A stretch of 19,355 bases of DNA from Baffinella frigidus. Its lineage: Eukaryota > Cryptophyceae > Cryptomonadales > Baffinellaceae. Below are positions 8,688 through 17,604 of the stretch, piece after piece. How positions within the stretch are numbered: position 1 is the stretch's first letter; every line of letters begins with the position of its first letter. The notes under the pieces were generated by a model. It was not told where the DNA came from, did no database searches, and saw nothing but the letters and a program-made list of their open reading frames with translations. The translations under genes were made by a program, and so were the position numbers. The stretch lies in NCBI GenBank assembly GCA_026770585.1, contig MU646446.1, positions 543,880 to 563,234 on the forward strand, written 5' to 3'.

Positions 8688-8974
8688 GTATGTGGACTCA
8701 GGGACAAGACGTGGGTCGAGTCAGTACAAAGTAGGGACACGATGTGGGACGGGTCGGCAAGAGGCAATCTCTCGCGTGTCCTGCGCGTAAGGGATTCAGG
8801 ATTCAGGGTCTGGAGTTGAGGGAGTAGGGTTTAGGGTTTAGGGCGGGACAGACCCGAAGGAAACTCCGGAACACGGTGTGGGTCGATTCGGTAAGTGGCA
8901 AGCTCGGGTGTGCCCCCTGTCGTTTCTTACACACGCAAGGGGGACGGGATCATCCTGAGCTCCTCCTCGGCGCT

Positions 8975-9117
8975 GTCCACCAGCCCTCAGAGTGGGAGAA
9001 AGTCCTCTTCGTCCAGACCCCTGATTTGTACCACAGGCCGCCGGATTCTGGCGACCTCCAGTACAAATCGAGGGGATGGGAAAAGGCGATTTGCTCCCAC
9101 TCTGAGGGCTGGTGGAC
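8975..9117. mobile_element. Foldback element with 24-bp perfect ends (GTCCACCAGCCCTC)
   Basis: GTCCACCAGCCCTCAGAGTG and GGAG are mirrored exactly at 9094-9117. An inner pair CCCCTGATTTGTAC / GTACAAATCGAGGGG extends the foldback. CCGA(A/GA)GGAAACTCCGGAAC lies outside it as a direct repeat (8855 and 9122). Confidence 0.75.
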
Positions 9118-9193
9118 TGACCCGAGAGGAAACTCCGGAACGCTTGCGGTTCCACGAACGCATCGAAAACCGGAATCTCCCCCACCACCTGCA

Positions 9194-9349
9194 ATCTCAC
9201 ACAATGCATTAATTAAATGGGTTTAGAAAGTCAACTTCCCCACAAAACCGTCAACTTATTGTTTTAATTAGTAATAGTAAACAATACGTTGACGGTTTTG
9301 TTGGGGAGTTGGCTTTCCAAAACCATTTCATCAATACATTGTGTGAGAT
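9194..9349. mobile_element. 156-bp foldback element with about 75-bp arms
   Basis: ATCTCACACAATGCATTAAT, AAGTCAACTTCCCC and AAAACCGTCAAC are each mirrored on the right side. The apex is TTAATTAGTAATAGTAAACA. Flanking CGGTTCCACGAA...CCGGAATCTCCCC...CTGCAATCTC is duplicated at 9491-9580. Confidence 0.8.
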
Positions 9350-9700
9350 GAACCTGTTGGGTGGACACACGGTTCTGAGGCACAGGGCAGCTCTCTGGGG
9401 TCGGGACACACGGTTGTCAAGGTGGATCAGTTAAGACCGTAAGTGCATATACGCCTGCTTGCTGACCACACAGCGGACTACAAAGGGATTTCGCGGTTCC
9501 ACGAAGGCATGGAAGACCGGAATCTCCCCTGCAATCTCCGGAATCTCCCCTGCGATCTCCCACCTGCGATCTCATGAAACAGATCTAATTAAAATCACCG
9601 TTGTGTGCTACTTAAGGGTGTAATTTGCTATCTTAGCCTCTGTATAGCTTTACCATAGCACGTAACCCACCACCTGTTGGGTGGATCTGCTAGGACCGTA

Positions 9701-9801
9701 TCCCTTAAGTGGCCATGCCCACAAATTTGGGGGCCTAGAGGTCCTAGGCAGGTCCTAGGGCCCTACCGTAGGGCGTATGAGCCTACTGGGCACTTAAGGG
9801 A
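9701..9801. mobile_element. TCCCTTAAGTGGCCA MITE with flanking TA, copy 1
   Basis: It is 101 bp from TCCCTTAAGTGG to CACTTAAGGGA with TA on both sides (9699-9700 and 9802-9803). The core has CCTAGGCAGGTCCTAGGGCC and CTACCGTAGGGCGTA. Confidence 0.75.
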
Positions 9802-9921
9802 TACGCTTGCTTGCTCACCACACACCACGCCAGAGTCTTGGAAGGGGTCGCCAAAAGACAATTCCTCCTGAGGGCAGTGGTTTTCAAAAGTCAAAGGTCC
9901 TAGATATCTAGGACTTACAAA

Positions 9922-10014
9922 AATCAAGCGCCTGCTTGCTCACCACAAATCAAGCGCCTGCTTGCTCACCACACATCAAGCGCCTGCTTGCTCACCACAC
10001 TGCTTGCTCACCAC
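9922..10014 (+). repeat. 26-bp tandem repeat (AATCAAGCGCCTGCTTGCTC)
   Basis: Three full units of AATCAAGCGCCTGCTTGCTC plus ACCACA and one partial unit. Single related units occur at 9450 and 9805. Confidence 0.85.
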
Positions 10015-10019
10015 ATCAA

Positions 10020-10174
10020 TCGCGGACTGCAAAGGTCTCGTGAAAACCCCATGATGCATGATCCACAGGACCGTGCGGTAGGCAATCCGTAGGGATATAG
10101 GGTTGTTCCTACGGATATCTCAACCGATTCGCGTTCAGAATCGGGCACAAATCCCTTCGTAGCCCGCTGTGTGG
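10020..10174 (-). mobile_element. CCGTTACCTTATCCG-family MITE, diverged
   Basis: The right end AAATCCCTTCGTAGCCCGCT and GTGTGG matches the family terminus. The left end GCGGACTGCAAAGGTCTCG is a diverged partner. The inner core GCGGTAGGCAATCCGTAGGG is conserved. Confidence 0.6.
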
Positions 10175-10242
10175 GGACACGATCATGCACATGCGCCTAG
10201 TTCACTCTGAGCCACAAGATTTCGGCTAAGTCAACCAGCTCA

Positions 10243-10339
10243 CCTAAGTCAACTTTCCCCTGTTTTGGTTTAGATGGACCCGGGCCCCTGGCCCGGCATT
10301 TGACTTAAGGCGCTGGCTTTCAAGGGGAGTTGACTTAGG
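10243..10339. mobile_element. 97-bp foldback element (CCTAAGTCAACTTTCCCC)
   Basis: CCTAAGTCAACTTTCCCC is mirrored by GGGGAGTTGACTTAGG. The apex is GGACCCGGGCCCCTGGCCCG. The AAGTCAACTT(T)CCCC motif is shared with an inner arm of the 9194 element. Confidence 0.7.
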
Positions 10340-10422
10340 CGAAATGTTCTGACTCCGAGTGTAGTTGCGAAACACGCCCTCGCTCCTGCATCGCCAGTTT
10401 GTGGTTGCTCGACGTGAGCAGC

Positions 10423-10589
10423 CACACAGCTTCCAAGGGATTTTCGGTGGCTGAGCCACCGAGAATCGGTTAGGATAACCGCATGGACGACCCCATGTCC
10501 CTACGGATTGCCTACGTTGGGTCTTGTGGGTTATCTATCTATCCACTTGTGGGTTATTCTCGAAATCCCCTGGCTTAGTCCGTTGTGTG
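10423..10589 (+). mobile_element. CCGTTACCTTATCCG-family MITE, full length, diverged
   Basis: It is 167 bp from CACACAGCTTCCAAGGGATT to GAAATCCCCTGGCTTAGTCC and GTTGTGTG. The core reads CCCTACGGATTGCCTACG. It overlaps the distal end of the minus-strand PH-domain open frame. Confidence 0.65.
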
Positions 10590-11181
10590 GGCGGCGCACG
10601 GCTGAGAGTGAGGATCCAGGGGTGGGGATCAGACCGGCGAGTCGGGTCCGTCCGCGTGATACGCCAGAATCCTGCGACCCGGCGCTCGTCAGTCTGCTGC
10701 AGATGTCGAGATTCCGCTGTGCAAGACTCGGAGGCCTCGCCGGGGTGACAGGGGAGGGTGTGGCGTTTGACCCGTGCCGTAGCGTAACGAAGCGGCGCTG
10801 CCAGACCGGGAGCATACCATGGTCCTTCTTGAAGAGGAACCCGCCGAGGAACACCTCACCGGGAGCAAGGGAGGTCGAGTCGATTTCTAAGTCACCATCG
10901 ACGAGTTCGGAAGCCGCCTCGTCAAGCTCTCCGCTGCCGGCCCTCAAAGAGGGCGTCCGCTTCGGCGATCCAGGGATCGGCGCCCCAATCGATCCGTGCC
11001 CCGCTCCGCCGCACCCAAAGCACCCAAGCAGCTCCCGCACGAGACCACCGCGTAAGCGGAGCACAGAATGCTCGCGAGACAGGCCATCTAGCCCGTGTCG
11101 CGCCTGCGGGCCGTTTCCACACGCGCCGAAGGAGAGGAGAGCCGATCCTGTCAAGAGCAGCGCGATTGTTCCGCGAGCCAT
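10531..11181 (-). CDS. Secretory-type protein with partial PH domain (5' exon of a longer or broken gene)
   Basis: The ATG at 11181 opens MARGTIALLLTGSALLSFGA, a short basic start followed by a hydrophobic core, like a signal peptide. Residues about 38-46 contain LRLRGG, identical to the last six residues of ubiquitin. Residues about 109-135 (GGFLFKKDHGMLPVWQRRFV, then TLR) match the first two strands of a pleckstrin-homology domain, a phosphoinositide- or protein-binding module. The frame stays open to 10531, but after about 10777 it looks non-coding and runs into a palindromic element at 10423-10589. A donor such as GG|GTCAAA at 10771 may end exon 1, yet I find no convincing continuation of the PH domain downstream. 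Either later exons lie below position 1 or are unrecognisable, or the gene is truncated. It is head to head with the WD40 gene. A PH domain after a signal peptide is topologically odd; the leader could be an organelle-targeting sequence. Confidence 0.5.
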   Translation of the reverse strand: MARGTIALLLTGSALLSFGACGNGPQARHGLDGLSREHSVLRLRGGLVRELLGCFGCGGAGHGSIGAPIPGSPKRTPSLRAGSGELDEAASELVDGDLEIDSTSLAPGEVFLGGFLFKKDHGMLPVWQRRFVTLRHGSNATPSPVTPARPPSLAQRNLDICSRLTSAGSQDSGVSRGRTRLAGLIPTPGSSLSAVRRPHNGLSQGISRITHKWIDR

Positions 11182-11333
11182 GCCCTGCGGGGATGTCCCC
11201 AGCTCTTCTCCCCCCTCTTCTCCTCTTTACAACCTCTCCTGGAATCCCCGCCAAAAGTGGCGCATTTGGCCACATTTGGCGGGACTGGTCAAACCCATGG
11301 AAATGGCTCAAATTCCAGCCCGATCTCGCTGGC
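11182..11333. promoter_or_regulatory. Candidate bidirectional promoter with inverted E2F-like sites
   Basis: About 150 bp separate the two divergent start codons. CCGCCAAA (11248-11255) and TTTGGCGG (11275-11282) are inverted copies that both fit the E2F/DP consensus WTTSSCSS known from plants and animals. Pyrimidine-rich CTTCTC runs lie at 11202-11227. No TATA box is visible. The role is inferred from position and motif only. Confidence 0.4.
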
Positions 11334-12308
11334 ATGGGCGGAAAGCGCTGCGCACAGCTCTCGGTGAACGACAAGGGCACGGCGGCGGCAGAAGGGGATA
11401 CTGCGGCGGCGCAGGGGGGGGCGTCGCGGAAGCGGCAGACGCGGGGGCTGAGCGTGCATGGCGCGGCTGTGTCGGCTGAGGCTGGCTCGATATTTTCTTC
11501 CGTGACGATGTGTTTCTCGATGCAGTGCGACACACGTGCGCTGACCTGGAGGAAGAAATCAGCAGTGGACGCAGCGGTGGAGGCAGCTCTGCGGAAGGTG
11601 GGGACGGAGCTCGGGGGGCGGGAGTGCAGGGTTGAGTGGATGCGCGTGGGGCCGAGCGAGGACACGCTGCAGCGGGTGCTGCCGCTCTTTTTGGAGCGCG
11701 TGAAGGTGGAGCAGAGGACGCAGTGCTTCTTCGTGTGCAAGGCGTGGAGGGGGGAGCTGGAGGCGCGGGGCTTATTCATCAGGACGGCGCAGCTGTGCTC
11801 AGCGCTCGTTGATCCCAGTCATGATGGATCGCTGATGTGCAAAGCTGAGATCCTCGGCTGGAAGGCGCAGCGGCAACTGAATGCGAGCACTGACGAAGCT
11901 GAACGAGCCGTGTGCTTAGATGCCCTGGCGTTCCTGAAGAAGTCGGCATTCCAAAATGATGGTCACAGGAGAATGCCCGAGGGCTTGCACGAGGGGCTGC
12001 AGGCCGCCTCGCAGGAGCCTGACGCGAGCTTCTTGTCGCGGGAAGCAGCGTCCACCTCGCGCTGCCTTGGGCTGCCGCTCATTCAGTGGGTGGGCAAGCC
12101 GCAGGGAAGGCTCCGGTTTGCCGGACCGGGAATCCGGGACGCTCGGATTGCGGGACACCCGGGGCACTCGGAGTCCCGTGTTTCCGCGGTCGCTTTCTCC
12201 CCGGACGGGAAGCGCGTCGTCAGCGTGTCGGGAGAGACGCGAGAGAGTTGCTGGAACGCCGGGGGCGACGTTTTTGTGAAGATCTGGAACGCCGCGACTG
12301 GAGCTGAG
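11334..12308 (+). CDS. WD40 gene exon 1: N-terminal domain plus blade 1
   Basis: The frame is open for about 325 codons. The first 75 residues are low complexity and Ala/Gly rich, and a later in-frame Met (11508) is an alternative start. A helical region (KSAVDAAVEAALRKVG) precedes the F-box-like segment. Residues about 280-325 form blade 1, with HSESRVSAVAFSPDGKRVVSVSG, about 14 extra residues (GETRESCWNAGGDV), then FVKIWNAATGAE. The donor is GAG|GTGCGA at 12309, and the downstream frame meets a stop within five codons. An 858-nt open frame on the opposite strand (10922-11779) is a GC-rich shadow. Confidence 0.7.
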
Positions 12309-15300
12309 GTGCGACTACGCTAGACCTGACGGGGATCTAATTCGGGGACACGTTTAATTTACAAGAACATGGATCCCTATGTGTTCATAGGAGTTGGGAG
12401 AAGATTAATTAGGGCCCTAAGTGAATTTAATTGGGGCATAATCCGGTTTGATAGTCCATTTTCTTTTAAATTAAACATGTTCCCAGATGAGGTCAATCGC
12501 AAAAGTCAACTCCAATGGAGCCTCGGGTCATTTTTTGGCGGAATCCTGGGATTCCCAGGATTTTTGCCTTGCGGCATCTTTTGATTGTTCCCCATCACGG
12601 CTCAAGTGGAATTCTTGAGCGAGTGCGTTGTGGAAATTCCGGTTGGAATCCATAGCAATGGATTAGATTCTAGTACACACAGCTTAGATGGACTGCATCC
12701 GTGAAGACCTCGATGGCTGCTAAGTGGAACGTGGCAGGTGCAGGCGCACACGGTGACGGTGAGGGGTGGCTTGGGCCACGCTTTCAAGGCTACAGAACCA
12801 GTTCCGGTGTCCGCCTATGGTGGGCGTTGAAAAAACCTAACGGACCTAAATGTGGCAGGTGTCTCACGGACTTAAATGTGGCAGGCACACACGGCGATGG
12901 TCACGGGCGGCTTGGGCCACAGCTTTCAAGGCGGACTTCTCTCCGGACGGGACGCGTATCGGGATTTTCGGCCCACATCGGGCCACCTTTCCGTTACCTT
13001 ATCCGTAGGAACCCCCCTATGCCCCTACGGCTTACCTACCGTAGGGTCCTAGGTCTGATCGTTTAGGGGTTATTCAAAATCCCTTCGAAGGCCGCTGTGC
13101 GGATGGTGGGAGTTAAAAGAACCTTGAGGACCTGAATGTGGCAGGTGCAGGCACACACGGTCACGGGCGGCTTGGACCACGCGTTCAAGGCAGAATTCTC
13201 TCCGGACGGGACGCGCATCGTGATCACGCGGAGCGACGGGCGCATGACGATCTATCACGCCGAGAGCGGGGAGGAGGTGAGCAGCCCACTCGGAACACTA
13301 CGAGGAACCGTGCTTAAGTTAATTATTGGATTCTTGCCCAATAAACACGCCAGAAGTCAGCAATTTGTCACGTCCTTCCCCGGATTTCCGGGGAGGGACG
13401 TGCCCCGTAGCCTACCGAGTGGTTTGTGGGAGGAGGGAAGCAGCTTTGTGGGATCCTTTAGGTCTTTTAGGTTCTTTTAACTCCCACCGTAGGCGGGCAC
13501 TGGATCTGGTTTTGCAGAAAGGCCAGGCTTTCTTTCGGATCACCTCAAGCCCCCCGTGCAGAGCAGCTTTGTGAGATTCAATTTCGGAACAAGACAGATT
13601 CTGTCCCGCTATCTTAGGCTTCCGACGCCGAAGATAAGTGTGTAAATGCTATTTTAGGCATACAATGATGCTATCTTACGCCTTTCTCTATGGACAGATT
13701 CTGGTATGTTCCGAGATGAGATTACGAGGGTGGTGAGGCGATGGGGGTGCGTGGGGTGTGTTTCGCGCATGCTTTGTGTCAGAAGTGGTCTCGCTTGCTC
13801 TCAGCATCTGCCTGCCCCCCCGCACTCCGAACCATCCGTTTATGGAGGGTTGTAAAAAAATTGTACCAGGATAAGGTCAAGTAACCTCGTGCCCAGTAAG
13901 ATTAAGATTTATACCAGGCGCGAGGTTACTTTTACCTTATCCTGGCACAAATTTGGGCTTTGGTGGGAACAGCTCAGCGCCGTTTAAGAGGGCAAACGGG
14001 TGGAGCAGCGTCAGCTCTCCTCTCCCAGCTCACGGGCGTGCTGAGGCGAGGGTGGTGTGGCAGGTGTGCGAGCTCACGGGTCACTCGGGCGAGGTGCTCG
14101 CGGTCGCCTTCTCTACGGACGGGAAGCGCGTCGTCAGCGGATCGGATGCCAAGCTCGTGAAGATCTGGAACGCCGAGACCGGAGCCGAGGTGCGTACGGA
14201 TCCGGGTAGTTGCGTAGGACCCTACCCTGTTGCCTACCGTAGGGTGCCTGTACCCGGTCTTCGTACCCGTACCCGAAGTCGAGACTGGAGCCGAGGTGAG
14301 CAGCCATGGAGCGTGCACTTTGTGAAGTGACGGTTTGGAGGGGATTTTCAGGCGGTTTCGGGAGGGAAATCCGCGGTGTTAGGTCCACACAGCGGGCTAC
14401 CACTCGAGAATGCTACAAGAGCCTATTTAAATGTGGGGTTGTAAAAATTTGTACCAGGATAAGGTCAAGTAACCTCGTGCCCAGTAAAAGTACAAATTTG
14501 GGCTTTTGCGTAGTCAAGGCTTTGTTGTTCGGTTTTAAATAGGGCCCTCTAGCATCCTCGTGTTGTACGAAGGAATTTTGGGGCAGATTCTGCCCGACTT
14601 TCCGTTACCTTATCCGTAGGAACCCTCCTATGTCCCTACGGTACTAGCTACCGTAGGGCCTGTGGATCATTCACTAAGGAGTTATTCAAAATCCCTGCGA
14701 AATCCGCGGTGTGGTGTTGACACGTTCCGAAACTGGGGTGTTTTGCAGGTACACATGTTGTGGGGTCATTCAGACGAGGTGAACTCGGTCGGATTCTCTC
14801 CTGACGGGAAGATGGTCGTGAGCGGGTCATACGATACCGTGAAGATCTGGAACGCCGAGACCGGACAGGAGGTGTGTGCGGATCTGGGTAGTTGCGTAGG
14901 ACCCTACCCTATTACCTACTGTAGGGTGCCCGTACCCGGTCTTGGTACCCGTACCCGAAGTCGTCTGACACGCGCGTCAAGATCTGGAACGCCGAGACTG
15001 GAGCCGAGGTGAGCAGTCCACGGCAGGTCATTAGTGGAAATTTAAGAACGCAACGTTTCGTTTTCGTGGTACACATGGTACGTACTGGCCTGGTGACATG
15101 CGACGGTTCGTCGTTTCCACGTCCGGTCCGAATATAAAATTTCCGGATTCGGGTACAAAGGTTTAAAACGACTTGTACACTGAAATTCCGAGTTATGACC
15201 TGGCGTGGCATGGAGGGTGGACTTTGTGACGCCAGTATTTGGATAGGGGCTTTTCGAGGGAATTCCGCGGTGGTAGGCGTTGACTCGTTCTGAATCTGGG

Positions 15301-15751
15301 GTGTTCTGCCGAGGCGAGCAGCATTTACCGGGGAAACTTATTTTTCTTTCATTTGATGGCAACGAAAATTACTACACAATTCGTTCTTATTAGTAATATT
15401 CAAGTATTTGTGTAGTCATTTTCGTTGCCATCAAATGAAAGAAAAATAGGTTTCCCCGGATAAGCTTGTGGGAGTGGGTGGAGGGTGGTGGGACGAAGGA
15501 GGTGTTCTTGTCGCGGGTATTTGCTGCAGGTTTTGCATTGGGAGTGGCCTGCGATGAGGGTGAGGTCCTTTCGGTCCTTGACCTGAAAGAGTGCGTGGAG
15601 GGTGGTGGGGTGAAGGGTATTGTTTGCGGGTTTCTCGCATGCGTTGTGTTGGAAGTGGTCTCATGAGAAGGTGTGCTGCCAGGTGTTCACCCTCTCGCTC
15701 GCTCGCTCGCTCGCTCGCGCGCGCTCTCTCTCTCTCTCGCACTCTCTCGCA

Positions 15752-15794
<43 letters not shown>

Positions 15795-17558
15795 CCCCTC
15801 TCTCTCTCTCTCTCGCTTTTCGGGAGGTTTCAGGAGGCACATCCGTGGTGTTAGTTATTGACACGTTCTGAAACTGGGGCGTTTTGCAGGTGCACACCCT
15901 GGGGGGGCACTCGAGCTCCGTACTCTCGGTGTCGTTCGCTCCCGACGGGAAGCGCGTCGTGGTGGTGGGGGCGTTTCCCGCAGGTTTTGCCTTGCAAGCG
16001 GTCTGAGATCAAGATTATGTTGGCAGGTGCGCACCCTGGAGGGGCACATGCGCTCGGTGCAATCGGTCGCGTTCTCACCGGACGGGAAGCGCGTCGTCAG
16101 CGGGTCGAATGACATGCTCGTGAAGATCTGGGACGTCGCGACCGGACAGGAGGTGCGGACGGATCCGTGTAGTTGCGTAGGACCCTACCATATTGCCTAC
16201 CGTAGGGTGCCCGTACCCGGTCTTCGTACCCGTACCCGAAGTCGTCTGACACGCGCGTCAAGATCTGGGACGCCGAGACTGGAGCCGAGGTGAGCAGCGT
16301 TGTGGGAGTGCAGTGCGCCCCTCAAAACCACCTTTTCGGAATTTGAGGGTAGGGTATCCACTTAGCAGCGAGCGAAGACATTTTTACCTTGAATTCAAGG
16401 TGAAAATCCGGTTAGGTTAGAGGGGAACGGATAAGATTCTAGTTCACATCGTTTAGATGGACTGTATCGTGAAGCCCCCAGTGGCTGCTAAGTGGCAATA
16501 GTGGTATCGGGGTGATGGTGTTGCTGTTCGTTCGTTTTCCATGGTGCGCTTCTGTGCCACATAGCGGGCTACGAAGGGATTTTCGGCCCAAATCGGGCCA
16601 CCTTTCCGTTACCTTATCCGTAGGAACCCCCCGATGCCCCTACGGGTTGCCTACCGTAGGGTCTTAGGTCTTATCGCTTAGGGGTTATTCAAAATCCCTG
16701 GCTTGCTTTGGGACAGCACGTTTCTACAGATTCACGCCCCCCAGTGATTTTCCTGGCAGTCCGAGTAAACACGCTCAAAACATCCCCCACAGGGTGGGTC
16801 TGGACATGCTCCTTCACACATGAAACGAGGACCATTGTAGAGTCCAGGGGATAGGCCTACTGTACCCTCCAACAGGAATGTGTGTGCTTGTACAGGGGTA
16901 CCTCGCTCATAAGAAACCGCCTCCTCCCAGGACCCTACAGTAGGCCTATGCCTAGGGCCCTACGGTGGTCCTATGGGGGCGGCAGTTTCTTATGAGCAAG
17001 GTAACCCTGTACCCTGTTATCTTCATACTCTATCCGGAGACCTCCAGACTCGAACCTGAAACATCCAGACTCTATCCTGAGACCGCAAGACTCGGCAGAT
17101 TCGGAGCTTGGGCGAGCACCCTGGAGGCGCGGACCTCTGCCTCTGCACGGCGGTCGAGGACGGATTTCAAGCAGAGGATTGAGATGGCGAACCTTTCATT
17201 GACCCGGAGTGCCCCTTGTAAGGACACTCGCAATCGGTGACCCGCGTTTGCTTCAGGCACCCCCCCCCCCCTCCTAAATCCTAAACTATAAACCCTAAAC
17301 CCTAAACCCTGAACCCCAAACCCCAAACCCTAAACCCGAAGCCCGAAACCCTAACCCTAAACCCTAAACCCTAAGCCCTAAACCCTAAACCCCACACCCT
17401 AAACCCTAAACCCTAAACCCTACACCCACACTTCAGCGACGGCGGCGCACAGGTGATCAGCGGCAGCTACTTGGACGCCTCAGCGATCGTAAACCCCAAA
17501 CCCTCAACCCTCAACCCTCGACCCTCGACCCTCAACCCTCGACCCTCGACCCTCAACC

Positions 17559-17604
<46 letters not shown>

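Noticed and set aside
8876-9226. Small genes around 8.9-9.2 kb
   Set aside because: All frames coincide with the arms of the foldback element at 8975-9117 on both strands.
9922-10014. CRISPR-like spaced repeat
   Set aside because: Units are directly tandem with no unique spacers, in a eukaryotic context.
10508-11479. Plus-strand 323-codon open frame
   Set aside because: It is antisense to the PH-domain frame and runs through the putative divergent promoter; Pro/Ser/Arg-rich composition with no recognisable fold.
10922-11779. Minus-strand 285-codon open frame opposite exon 1
   Set aside because: It is a GC-rich shadow: it overlaps both the WD40 exon and the PH-domain frame, and has no domain.
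15591-15897. Ser/Leu- and Arg/Glu-rich frames
   Set aside because: Translations of the CTCG/CT microsatellite.
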